From Rhizobium favelukesii (lineage in GTDB: Bacteria; Pseudomonadota; Alphaproteobacteria; Rhizobiales; Rhizobiaceae): 13,772 nt of DNA. The notes below the pieces were generated by a model. The model ran no database searches and was not told where the DNA came from. It saw only the letters and a list, made by a program, of their open reading frames with translations. Below, in pieces: positions 1 through 6,472 of the stretch. Where the stretch lies: NCBI RefSeq assembly GCF_000577275.2, contig NZ_CBYB010000026.1, forward strand, positions 1 to 13,772. Direction: 5' to 3'. Numbering within the stretch: the first letter of the stretch is position 1; each line of letters opens with the position of its first letter. The position numbers and the translations under genes are program-made.

Positions 1-964
1 TTCGGAGCCTGCCCCTGACGGCCGGCTCCGAGGGACCTACCCTCATCTCTCGTGCAGTTCCGCACCTCCATTGCTGTCGGTGCGTTCGTGGCACACGATC
101 ATCGGCATAGCGCACAACGATCATGTCGCCGGATGCTTCACGACGTCGCCAGCGCTTGGCCCACAGGTCGATGACGTAGTGCAGGTAGATGTTGGCGAGG
201 AGCGGTGAGGTTACCGAGCCCTGACCAGTGCCCCTGTCATCGATGATCACGACTCCGTCTTCGAGGATGCCCGCCCTCAGCCATTTCTGGATCAGGCGGA
301 TGATGCGCTTGTCGCCGACCCGATGCTTCAAGAAGCGGACCAGCCATTCCTGGCTGACCGCCCTAAAGAAGTTTTGGATGTCGGCATCCATGATCCAGTT
401 CACCCTCCGCTCGCTGATCGCGACGGACAAGGCATCCAACGCATCGTGCGGACCCCGTCCGGGTCGGAACCCGTATGAGAAACCGCAGAAGTCACCTTCG
501 TAGATCGCGTTGAGCACCATGACCGTTGCACCTTGGACGATTTTATCTTCCAGGGCTGCGATCGCCAGCGGCCGCCGCTTTCCATCCGCCTTCGGTATGA
601 ACGTCCGGCGAGATGGTTGCGGTTGGTACATTCCCCCGTGAACTCGTGCTTGCAGGCCCCTGAGCCGAGGCTCAAGGTCTGCCTCATAGTCCTGCCATGT
701 TATGCCATCCACGCCAGCGGCAGCTTTGCGACTGAGCGCGTAGAATGCCGTTCGAAGTGCATCGACATTGATGTGGTGGAGAAGTGCGGTGAACCGTTCC
801 TTTTTCTTTAGCCTTGCGACTTTCCGTACGCGATCCAGCGACTGGGACATGCGCGCCCGGCTCTGTGTCCGGTGCATGCGTTGCTGATCCGCGTTCCCCT
901 TGGTCCCCGGCCTTGGCTCCACCAACTCCGCTACCGGCAACCCGGTTTTGTTCGTCGGCTTCAT
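1..964 (-). CDS. ltrA: Group II intron reverse transcriptase/maturase, truncated after the YADD motif (partial at window edge)
   Basis: The ATG at 964-962 opens a frame beginning MKPTNKTGLPVAELVEP that stays open to base 1. RT motifs appear in order: the RT0-like N-terminus (residues about 55-80), KAAAGVDGITW, FIPKADGKRRPLAI, GFRPGRGPHDA, DADIQNFF (motif A, catalytic Asp195), GTGQGSVTSPLLANIYL, and VVRYADD (Asp288-289). After YADD (109-98) the translation (RVPRTHRQQW...) no longer resembles the family, which continues with the rest of the palm, the thumb/X domain and usually an endonuclease domain. The protein is therefore cut at about 290 of the usual 420-600 residues. A second defect is Arg201 in FFR, where relatives have FFD. 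The frame has no stop up to the edge, so the true end is not seen. The product is probably non-functional. Confidence 0.85.
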   Translation of the reverse strand, partial: MKPTNKTGLPVAELVEPRPGTKGNADQQRMHRTQSRARMSQSLDRVRKVARLKKKERFTALLHHINVDALRTAFYALSRKAAAGVDGITWQDYEADLEPRLRGLQARVHGGMYQPQPSRRTFIPKADGKRRPLAIAALEDKIVQGATVMVLNAIYEGDFCGFSYGFRPGRGPHDALDALSVAISERRVNWIMDADIQNFFRAVSQEWLVRFLKHRVGDKRIIRLIQKWLRAGILEDGVVIIDDRGTGQGSVTSPLLANIYLHYVIDLWAKRWRRREASGDMIVVRYADDRVPRTHRQQWRCGTAREMRVGPSEPAVRGRLR

Positions 965-1366
965 AGCTACTATGCCGAAGTCCCAGACTTCTCCGTGTCG
1001 TGCATCAGCGGCGACGGCTCCTCGCCTTCCCGCTGCGGACCATGTACCCAAAAGGGGTCATGGCCGACCGGAGATCTCCCGGTTCCCGTACAAGGAGCTT
1101 CCATACATGCCAGGGTCTGCGACCACGCCGGGCCAGACGGATGCTCGCGATTGCGCACCCGCCCGTGTCGCCTTCCGCACAGTTGACGGCGTCGGCACCC
1201 GGGATAACACTCTTACGCGGCTCAATGGCTGGCCTGTATGCTCTCCTACCGACGCTTCGCCCACACCCTCGCGGATGCCTGCGCACGGCTCGGGACCGAT
1301 GTGGCTCGCTACGCCTTTAACGTAATGGACTTTCACCATCTACTCCTTGCCGGTCTCCCGGCGCAC
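1..1366 (-). mobile_element. Group II intron, 5' part with truncated ORF, running off the left edge
   Basis: Read on the minus strand, the stretch starts at 1366 with GTGCGCC, the usual GUGYG 5' boundary of bacterial group II introns. It is followed by the purine-rich segment with GGTGAAAGTCC typical of domain I in this group (about 1340-1325). About 400 nt of non-coding RNA-like sequence (domains I-III expected) precede the intron-encoded protein, which starts at 964. This is the standard layout of a retroelement with its ORF in domain IV. Recognisable protein sequence stops at about position 98. I see no domain V (no AGC triad with GAAA-capped 34-nt hairpin) or domain VI in the remaining 97 bp, so the intron's 3' end is either deleted or outside the window. 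The copy is probably unable to splice or move by itself. The 5' boundary is inferred from the motif only; the RNA was not folded. Confidence 0.75.
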
Positions 1367-1755
1367 CAACTGTAATGCTAGGCTTGACACGTTTTCTCCT
1401 TAACTTCGGTTCCGTCACGCATACCATCCGGATAAGCTTCCACGGCTGCGACCGGGCCCCCGACTAGCTTCGTACCCGTATTGGCGCATTTGCGAGCGTA
1501 TTAAAGCCGAATCGATGAGCGTCACGTAAGATCTTTGACAGCAGAACCAACCGTTTAGTGCAATTGCGTAGGCTTGATGCTTTCGTCGCCAAACCAGTGC
1601 CTTACTTGGGATCGGGGGCGCAGAAATGACCCAGCATGAACTTCCGCGGGTCGACACGGGTTTGCAGACTTTTTTCGATCTCCAAAAATCCTCAGCTATG
1701 ATGGCGCCAAACCTGTCCGCCATCCGTCAAAATGTCGTGCAACCCCTGTCGGGTT
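1367..1755. other. Non-coding stretch between the intron and the NifA site; nothing recognised
   Basis: This is the DNA next to the intron's 5' end. Short open frames exist on both strands (for example 1415-1723 minus), but I recognise none of their translations and none has a convincing ribosome site. A minus-strand GGAAC-N17-CGTG string at about 1412-1387 is only a weak match to an EcfG-type promoter. A 14-bp sequence at 1405-1418 reappears inverted at 5787-5800. No tRNA, CRISPR or clear transposase remnant is visible. Confidence 0.4.
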
Positions 1756-1771
1756 TGTCGGGTCCGCGACA
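1756..1771 (+). promoter_or_regulatory. NifA upstream activator sequence (UAS)
   Basis: The sequence TGTCGGGTCCGCGACA fits TGT-N10-ACA and also the stricter form TGT-N4-T-N5-ACA. Its outer five bases on each side are perfectly palindromic (TGTCG/CGACA). The centre lies about 94 bp upstream of the GG of the -24 element at 1857, so about 118 bp upstream of the predicted start of transcription, which is the usual placement for NifA enhancer sites in rhizobia. Because it is paired with a sigma54 promoter in the same orientation, chance is unlikely. A different bacterial enhancer-binding protein with a similar half-site cannot be excluded. Confidence 0.8.
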
Positions 1772-1854
1772 CTATGATGTTCCGCGCGGCGTCATTCGAG
1801 CTATCATTGACGCCATTTGAGTTGAAGCTCTTTCCTCTTTTGGGAGCTGGGGAG

Positions 1855-1871
1855 TTGGCACGGTTCCTGCT
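1855..1871 (+). promoter_or_regulatory. Sigma54 (RpoN) -24/-12 promoter
   Basis: The sequence TTGGCACGGTTCCTGCT matches the sigma54 consensus YTGGCACGRNNNTTGCW at every fixed position except one (C instead of the first T of TTGC). The invariant GG (1857-1858) and GC (1869-1870) have the required 10-nt spacing. Transcription should begin near 1882, leaving a leader of about 40 nt before the ATG at 1923. This element, with the UAS at 1756, implies that the peptide operon depends on an AAA+ activator, most probably NifA. I see no competing sigma70-type promoter nearby. Confidence 0.85.
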
Positions 1872-1922
1872 TCTTAGCGACTGTCGCAACAGCCCTATGG
1901 GCATCTGGAAAAGTGGAAAACA

Positions 1923-2105
1923 ATGACGACCGACATGTCATCTTGTGGTGTGATTGAATTAACCCGCGCCGAGGCGTCTAAAACTTGTGGAGGAATTGTA
2001 CCGCTCCTCGCAGTTGCTGCTGCCGCAGCAGGGGGAGCCTGTTTCGGAATTGTTCTCGTGTATGGCATATCCGCCGCACTTAAATTTATTGGCAAACACC
2101 ATTAG
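1923..2105 (+). CDS. Double-glycine leader peptide precursor (bacteriocin-like, C39-exported)
   Basis: The gene encodes 60 residues. The leader (1-24) ends in Cys-Gly-Gly and has the features read by C39 peptidases: Leu13 at -12, Glu17 at -8, Ala18 at -7 and Gly-Gly at -2/-1. Cleavage after Gly24 would release a 36-residue core starting IVPLLAV. The core is rich in Ala, Gly, Ile, Val and Leu (a run of five Ala, then GG), has one cysteine (Cys40) and ends in a basic tail KFIGKHH. A single cysteine excludes an intramolecular disulfide. The overall look is of a class II bacteriocin or microcin that inserts in membranes. It stands about 50 bp behind the sigma54 promoter and is followed by its presumed processing exporter. 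I recognise no named family, so the activity (antibacterial, signalling, or acting on the plant) is open. The start has only a weak GGA-type ribosome site. Confidence 0.82.
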   Translation: MTTDMSSCGVIELTRAEASKTCGGIVPLLAVAAAAAGGACFGIVLVYGISAALKFIGKHH

Positions 2106-2133
2106 AGCCGAAATTCGCACTTGGAGCGATTTT

Positions 2134-2171
2134 GCCGGTGCCTCGAAGCCTTGATCTCGTTCGGCACCGGC
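2134..2171 (+). terminator. Inverted repeat behind the precursor gene, possible attenuator
   Basis: GCCGGTGCC (2134-2142) and GGCACCGGC (2163-2171) form a perfect 9-bp GC-rich stem. An alternative pairing of 8 bp plus CGAA/TTCG across a 2-nt bulge would lengthen it. It begins 28 nt after the precursor stop. The following TTGCTCC is a poor U-tract, so full rho-independent termination is doubtful. A partial terminator or 3' mRNA-stabilising hairpin would give much more precursor than transporter, as is common in bacteriocin operons. Confidence 0.5.
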
Positions 2172-2240
2172 TTGCTCCGCTGCTCGGCGGTCGTTGCAGG
2201 TCCTACTGACCCGCAACAATCCGGCCGAGGGCAGCAGAAG

Positions 2241-2321
2241 ATGAGGTATGAGGCATCAATTAATCACGAAGTAAGCCTGCAACTTGCGGTGGATGACTGG
2301 CTCGGTTCTGGCAGTGGTTAA
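2241..2321 (+). CDS. Possible 26-residue small ORF, unknown
   Basis: The ATG at 2241 opens a 26-codon frame (MRYEASINHEVSLQLAVDDW, then LGSGSG) between the precursor and the HlyD gene. A GAGG at 2227-2230 and a purine-rich GCAGCAGAAG lie upstream, but no strong Shine-Dalgarno is at proper spacing. It has no double-glycine leader followed by a core and no membrane segment, so it looks neither like a second bacteriocin peptide nor a usual immunity protein. It is listed because it lies inside the operon and its C-terminus is strikingly Gly/Ser rich. It may well be non-coding. Confidence 0.2.
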   Translation: MRYEASINHEVSLQLAVDDWLGSGSG

Positions 2322-2422
2322 TTGATAATATCGAAATACTTCCATGTTTTTGAGCGGTGACTTGGCGCATGAACAATATCCAACTTACTCCTGAAACCGC
2401 CTGCTGCACTGCGGAGAGCATC

Positions 2423-3529
2423 ATGTCGCGGCGATCAGGTCGATCTTTGGTCATCTATAAAGTGACTGTGCTCTCTGTGCTTGCGGCATTCGTGTCGCTG
2501 CCACTCGTGAGCATACCTGTCTCTGTCCAAAGTGCGGGGAGAATCCGCCCCGTCATCGAAAAGACGCCCTTGGTCGCACCCGTCTCCGGGCGGATCTCAC
2601 ACATCCTTGCCCTTGAGAACAGCCGGGTCGCCGAAGGGCAGGAAATCCTCACCCTCGATGATGATGTGGTTGAGGAAAAGCTTATGGCTCTTAGAGCCGA
2701 TATTCGCGCTAAGACCGATCTTGCCAGTGACCTCGAGGCTCTGATCTCGGCCGGCGCCGCCACCGGCCCGGTCCGCCTCCTCACCGAGTCAGCCACGGCC
2801 GAGCGGGCGCATTTTCTCAACCTGCTGCGGGAGAACGAGTTTGCCCGCAGTAATGCCGCGGCGGAATTCGCCCGCGCTAAGCGACTCCTCTCAGTTGCTA
2901 CGGCGCCCGCGAAGGCCGTAGACGAAAAGGCTTTCGCTCTCCAGAGCACTGAGGTTCAGGGCGAGATTCTAGCCAGGCGCAAAGCCGCTGAATGGAACCA
3001 GCGGCTCTTCGACACTAACCTGCGCCTTAAGGAACTAGTGGCCACCTTGCATCAGCTTGAGAATGAACGGGATCTGACGCGAATCCGGGCTCCGGTGTCA
3101 GGAGCCCTCGAGCAATTCTCCGGCCTCAGCCCCGGCAGCTACGTCCAGGCGGGGCAAACTGTTGCTTGGGTCTCGCCGGGCGGCGAAATGGTGGCGGATA
3201 TCTATGTCTCCCCCAATGACATTGGCTTGGTGCGGCCCGGCCAGTCGGTGCGGCTCCAAGTAGATGCCTTCAACTACAATCAATGGGGCTTGATCGAAGC
3301 AACCGTGCTCGACGTGGCGCAGGACTTCACACTCCTAGACGATAGGCCGATCTTCAAGGTCCGCTGCGCGCTCTCCCGCACTCATCTCGCGCTCAAGAAC
3401 GGGGTGATCGGTCACCTGAAGAAAGGCATGACCGTGCGAGCACGCTTTCGCGTGGCCGACCGAACTCTCCTGCAACTCCTCTACAATGGGGTCGATGATT
3501 GGCTAAACCCGCTCTTGACGGGCCGCTAA
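2423..3529 (+). CDS. HlyD-family membrane fusion protein of the peptide exporter
   Basis: This is the periplasmic adaptor of a type I secretion/peptide-export machine, linking the inner-membrane ABC transporter encoded next door to an outer-membrane channel. A short cytoplasmic N-terminus is followed by one membrane segment (residues about 10-34) and a first biotinyl/lipoyl half (VAPVSGRISHILALENSRVAEGQ). Next come long Ala/Arg/Glu/Leu-rich helices forming the coiled-coil hairpin (about 80-215), and a second lipoyl half and beta barrel (RIRAPVSGALEQF onward). I chose ATG 2423 because GGAGAG lies 4 nt upstream. ATG 2369 and GTG 2357 are in frame and would add 18 or 22 residues. At about 368 residues it is at the short end of the HlyD family. 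The next gene's ATG lies 32 nt after the stop, so both are co-transcribed and probably translationally linked. No TolC-like gene is in the window. Confidence 0.9.
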   Translation: MSRRSGRSLVIYKVTVLSVLAAFVSLPLVSIPVSVQSAGRIRPVIEKTPLVAPVSGRISHILALENSRVAEGQEILTLDDDVVEEKLMALRADIRAKTDLASDLEALISAGAATGPVRLLTESATAERAHFLNLLRENEFARSNAAAEFARAKRLLSVATAPAKAVDEKAFALQSTEVQGEILARRKAAEWNQRLFDTNLRLKELVATLHQLENERDLTRIRAPVSGALEQFSGLSPGSYVQAGQTVAWVSPGGEMVADIYVSPNDIGLVRPGQSVRLQVDAFNYNQWGLIEATVLDVAQDFTLLDDRPIFKVRCALSRTHLALKNGVIGHLKKGMTVRARFRVADRTLLQLLYNGVDDWLNPLLTGR

Positions 3530-3561
3530 ACCTCATTTCCCACACAGCCCAGAAAGTCGCC

Positions 3562-5757
3562 ATGTCGAGCAACGTCAGTAAGTTCAAGCAGCGCGACATC
3601 ACGGATTGCGGGGCCGCCAGCCTTGCTTCTGTCGCAGCGTTCTATGGTTACAAGCTGCCATTGTCGCGCATCCGGCAACATGCCTCGACCGACCGCGCCG
3701 GCACCACCGTGCTGGGCCTCATGGAAGCGGCCCAGAAGCTAGGCTTCATCTCCAAGGCGGTGAGGGGCGGCTTCGACAGCCTGTACAAGATCCCGAAGCC
3801 CGCCATCGCGCACGTGATAGTCAAGGAGGTCCTGCACCATTTTGTCGTAATCCAGGCGATCGACGCGAAGTGGGTCACTGTCATGGACCCAGCCTATGGC
3901 GAAATCCTAAAGCTGTCGCACGAGGAGTTCAACACGCTATGGACTGGCGTCCTGGTGCTCCTGGTTCCGGCAGACACCTTCAAGCGCCACGACGAGACCA
4001 CCTCACCCCTCGCCCGCTTCGCCCGACTGCTTGCGCCATACAGGGCGGTGATGGCGCAGGCTCTCGTCGGGGCGCTGGTGACGACGATCCTCGGCCTCTC
4101 GACGGCCATCTACGTCCAGAAGATCGTAGACCATGTGATCACAGCGGGCAACCGCAACCTGCTCAACGTCATGAGCGTCGCCATGCTGCTGATCCTGGTG
4201 TTGCAGGTCCTGATCACTCTCCTGCGGAACCGGCTCGTCCTGCAAACGGGACAGAAGATCGATGTCGACCTGATCCTCGGCTACTACAATCACATCTTAA
4301 ACCTGCCTCAGAAGTTCTACGACAGCATGAGAATGGGCGAAATCGTCTCCCGTATGAACGATGCGGTGAAGATCAGGAGCTTCCTGAATGACGCCTCAAT
4401 CAACATGTTCGTCGATGTGCACATGACTCTGTTCTCATTGGGGCTGATGTTCGTCTTTTCGTGGAAGATCGCATCGGTCGTGGCGGTCTCCATCCCACTG
4501 TACCTCTTTGTCTATTGGACGACGAATCGGCTGAATCGGAAACACCAGCGCGCCATTATGGAGAATGCCGGTGACCTGGAGGCGCAACTGGTGGAAGCGC
4601 TCGGAGCTATCTCCACAATCAAGACCTCCGGCATCGAAAGCTTTGCCAGCTTCAAGATCGAGACCCGCTTCATCAAGACGCTGCACTCAGTCTATAGCTC
4701 CGGGCTAATTTCGATCTTTGGAGACAGTGCCTCAACTTTCCTCTCGACGCTATTCACCATCGTGCTGATGTGGTTTGGGACGACGCTTGCCCTCGATCAA
4801 ACACTCACACCCGGCGAGTTACTATCCTGCTATGCTTTGCTCGGCTATATCACCCGGCCGATTGCCAGTCTCATCCAGACCAACCGGATCGTTCAGGACG
4901 CATTCGTCGCGGCAGATCGCCTATTCGACATCTTCGACCTGGAGCAGGAGACGAACGGCGGCGGCATTGATGCCACAAAGTCCCACCTTGGTGATATCCG
5001 CCTGGAGAATGTCACGTTCCGCCATGGCTCTCAGCGGGAGCTTTTCCAGGATCTTAGCCTCACTTTCGGGCGGGGCGAGATGACGGCCGTGGTGGGGGAA
5101 AGTGGCTCAGGCAAGAGCACCCTTGCGGCTCTGCTGCAGAATGTGTATCCACTCGAGAGTGGCCGCATCCGGATCGGCTCCTATGCTCTCCAGGATCTCT
5201 CGACGGTATCCCTGCGCAAAGTTATCGCAGCGGTGCCGCAATCGGTCGACGTGTTCTCTGGCTCGGTGATCGAGAACATCGCACTTGGCGCATTCGATCC
5301 GGACATCGTGAAGATCCTACGAATATGCGATCAAATAGGGCTACGAGAGCTCATCGAAAGCTGGCCCAGCGGTCTCCAGACCCATTTAGGCGAGAACGGT
5401 ATACGCCTCTCCGGCGGCGAGAAGCAGCGCCTTGCCTTGGCTCGGGCTCTCTACCGGGATCCGGAGATCCTGATCCTCGACGAAGCGACCTCCTCTCTCG
5501 ACTCGGTCGCCGAGGCTTTCATCCTGCGGGTGGTTGAGGATCTGCGTCATGCTGGTCAGACCATCATCGTCATCGCTCACCGACTGAGCACCATTTGTAG
5601 GGCTGACAAGATCGTAGTCTTAGACAAGGGTCGGGTCGTTGAGGAGGGAAAGCATATGGATCTGCTGAGAGCTGACGGCGCTTATGCTGCTTTGTGGCAG
5701 GCGCAAATCGGGGAAACCTCTGAGTTTCAATCCCGGAGCGTCTCCCCTTTTGTTTGA
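3562..5757 (+). CDS. C39-peptidase-containing ABC transporter (PCAT), peptide processing and export
   Basis: The protein cuts double-glycine leaders and exports the core peptide across the inner membrane. The order is C39 peptidase (1-130), ABC transmembrane domain (about 145-430) and nucleotide-binding domain (about 475-715). The peptidase has Gln10 (oxyanion hole), catalytic Cys16 in QRDITDCGAAS, His93 in HHFVV and Asp109 in VMDP, so it should be active and not a degenerate C39-like domain. The ATPase has Walker A GESGSGKST (512-520), signature LSGGEKQR (from 616), Walker B ILILDEATSSLD (Asp640, Glu641) and the H-loop (His673). ATG 3562 was chosen because C39 families begin about 10-15 residues before the catalytic Cys. 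A TTG at 3499 would add 21 unusual residues overlapping the upstream gene. At 731 residues it matches the usual 700-730. Its substrate is most probably the 60-aa precursor. Confidence 0.95.
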   Translation: MSSNVSKFKQRDITDCGAASLASVAAFYGYKLPLSRIRQHASTDRAGTTVLGLMEAAQKLGFISKAVRGGFDSLYKIPKPAIAHVIVKEVLHHFVVIQAIDAKWVTVMDPAYGEILKLSHEEFNTLWTGVLVLLVPADTFKRHDETTSPLARFARLLAPYRAVMAQALVGALVTTILGLSTAIYVQKIVDHVITAGNRNLLNVMSVAMLLILVLQVLITLLRNRLVLQTGQKIDVDLILGYYNHILNLPQKFYDSMRMGEIVSRMNDAVKIRSFLNDASINMFVDVHMTLFSLGLMFVFSWKIASVVAVSIPLYLFVYWTTNRLNRKHQRAIMENAGDLEAQLVEALGAISTIKTSGIESFASFKIETRFIKTLHSVYSSGLISIFGDSASTFLSTLFTIVLMWFGTTLALDQTLTPGELLSCYALLGYITRPIASLIQTNRIVQDAFVAADRLFDIFDLEQETNGGGIDATKSHLGDIRLENVTFRHGSQRELFQDLSLTFGRGEMTAVVGESGSGKSTLAALLQNVYPLESGRIRIGSYALQDLSTVSLRKVIAAVPQSVDVFSGSVIENIALGAFDPDIVKILRICDQIGLRELIESWPSGLQTHLGENGIRLSGGEKQRLALARALYRDPEILILDEATSSLDSVAEAFILRVVEDLRHAGQTIIVIAHRLSTICRADKIVVLDKGRVVEEGKHMDLLRADGAYAALWQAQIGETSEFQSRSVSPFV

Positions 5758-6394
5758 ATCTTGCTGTGATCATGCATCTCTGTGGAGTGACGGAACCGAA
5801 TTCTGTTGTTGGACACGGGAGAGCTTGCTTGTTGGTGCGTAATTAGCAACCAAAGTGACAAGAACAAAAGGAGACAAGAAGATTCCGCCACCGGTGGAAA
5901 GATGTCCTTTGCAGGACGACGGATGGGCGAGTTCGCGTGGTTGTCTTGATACGGTCGTCTATTGCGATCATGTCGCCGGTTAGATTGTTCTGCCTCATTC
6001 TTCTGGTCCATAGTGGGAGGGGCCACGCGGGGCGCTCCCGGAGAGAAGCGCGATACTGCGAAGACGTCAATCATCATAGCTACGGACAATCAGAAGGTGC
6101 TTGACCTCACCACGCCGAACACAGAAGACAACCAAAACTGGTCCAGTTTGAAGGGCTCAGATCAGTCGAGGGATCTGTGCTCGGCGCTTGCCCGACACGG
6201 CTCTGGTAATCACACATTGCGGGCCGTTGCGGGCGCGACGACCGTAAAGTGGATCGTTGCGCACCGTGTCGGCTCTGATCGGATGCCGCATCCCCCTCAG
6301 CGCCGCCGATGCCCGCTTAGCTGGTCAAGCTTTTACTTTTCGCGGCCAGTCCGGCCGCAACGCCTTAGTGTCAAGACGCATGACCTGAGCTTGC
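5758..6394. other. Intergenic stretch without an intact gene
   Basis: About 640 bp between the exporter stop and the nodD remnant. Open frames occur on both strands (for example 5962-6423 plus and 5727-6089 minus), but none resembles a family I know and their codon use looks unlike the flanking genes. A 14-bp sequence at 5787-5800 is the inverse of 1405-1418. CCACCGGTGG (5888-5897) is a short palindrome with no T-run. I see no convincing terminator for the exporter operon. The stretch is likely a graveyard of decayed sequence, as is usual on symbiotic plasmids. Confidence 0.4.
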
Positions 6395-6453
6395 TTCGGT
6401 CGTCAAAGCATCGAGCGCAATGAGGAGATTTCGATCAAGGCCGTCAAACGTAT
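6395..6453 (-). pseudogene. nodD: Remnant of the 5' end of nodD
   Basis: Read on the minus strand from 6446, the translation GLDRNLLIALDALTTE matches the N-terminus of the LysR-type activator NodD (family start MRF-x-GLDLNLLVALDALxTER). The alignment includes an ATA (6453-6451) where the ATG should be and a one-base deletion just after the RF codons. It ends abruptly after the Glu codon at 6397-6395. What follows is unrelated and reaches a stop soon. The fragment points away from the nod box, which begins 19 bp beyond it, exactly the divergent nodD-nod box arrangement of rhizobia. It was therefore once a nodD copy feeding this operon and is now dead. A functional NodD must come from elsewhere in the genome. 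Confidence 0.75.
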
Positions 6454-6472
6454 CCCAGCGTACGCCCCATGT

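Noticed and set aside
2..31. Stem TCGGAGCC/GGCTCCGA at the left edge as intron domain V
   Set aside because: It has a 14-nt loop, no GAAA tetraloop and no two-base bulge, so it does not fit the 34-nt domain V pattern even though the minus strand contains AGCCG.
118..132. A 15-bp word shared by the intron RT gene (118-132) and the intergenic stretch near 5967-5981
   Set aside because: The similarity does not extend on either side, and such a match is compatible with chance in GC-rich sequence of this length.
1385..1415. Minus-strand EcfG-type promoter (GGAAC-N17-CGTG)
   Set aside because: The -10 part is not CGTT, the string is short enough to occur by chance, and the only thing downstream is the intron.
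1415..1723. Minus-strand 102-codon ORF next to the intron
   Set aside because: No recognisable family, no good ribosome site and unusual composition; it looks like spurious coding.
2121..2321. 66-codon TTG-start ORF after the precursor as a second bacteriocin peptide
   Set aside because: TTG start, no ribosome site, no double-glycine leader in a proper position, and it runs through the hairpin.
5962..6423. 153-codon plus-strand ORF in the gap before nodM
   Set aside because: It overlaps the nodD remnant in antisense and shows no recognisable motif; it is likely random open frame.
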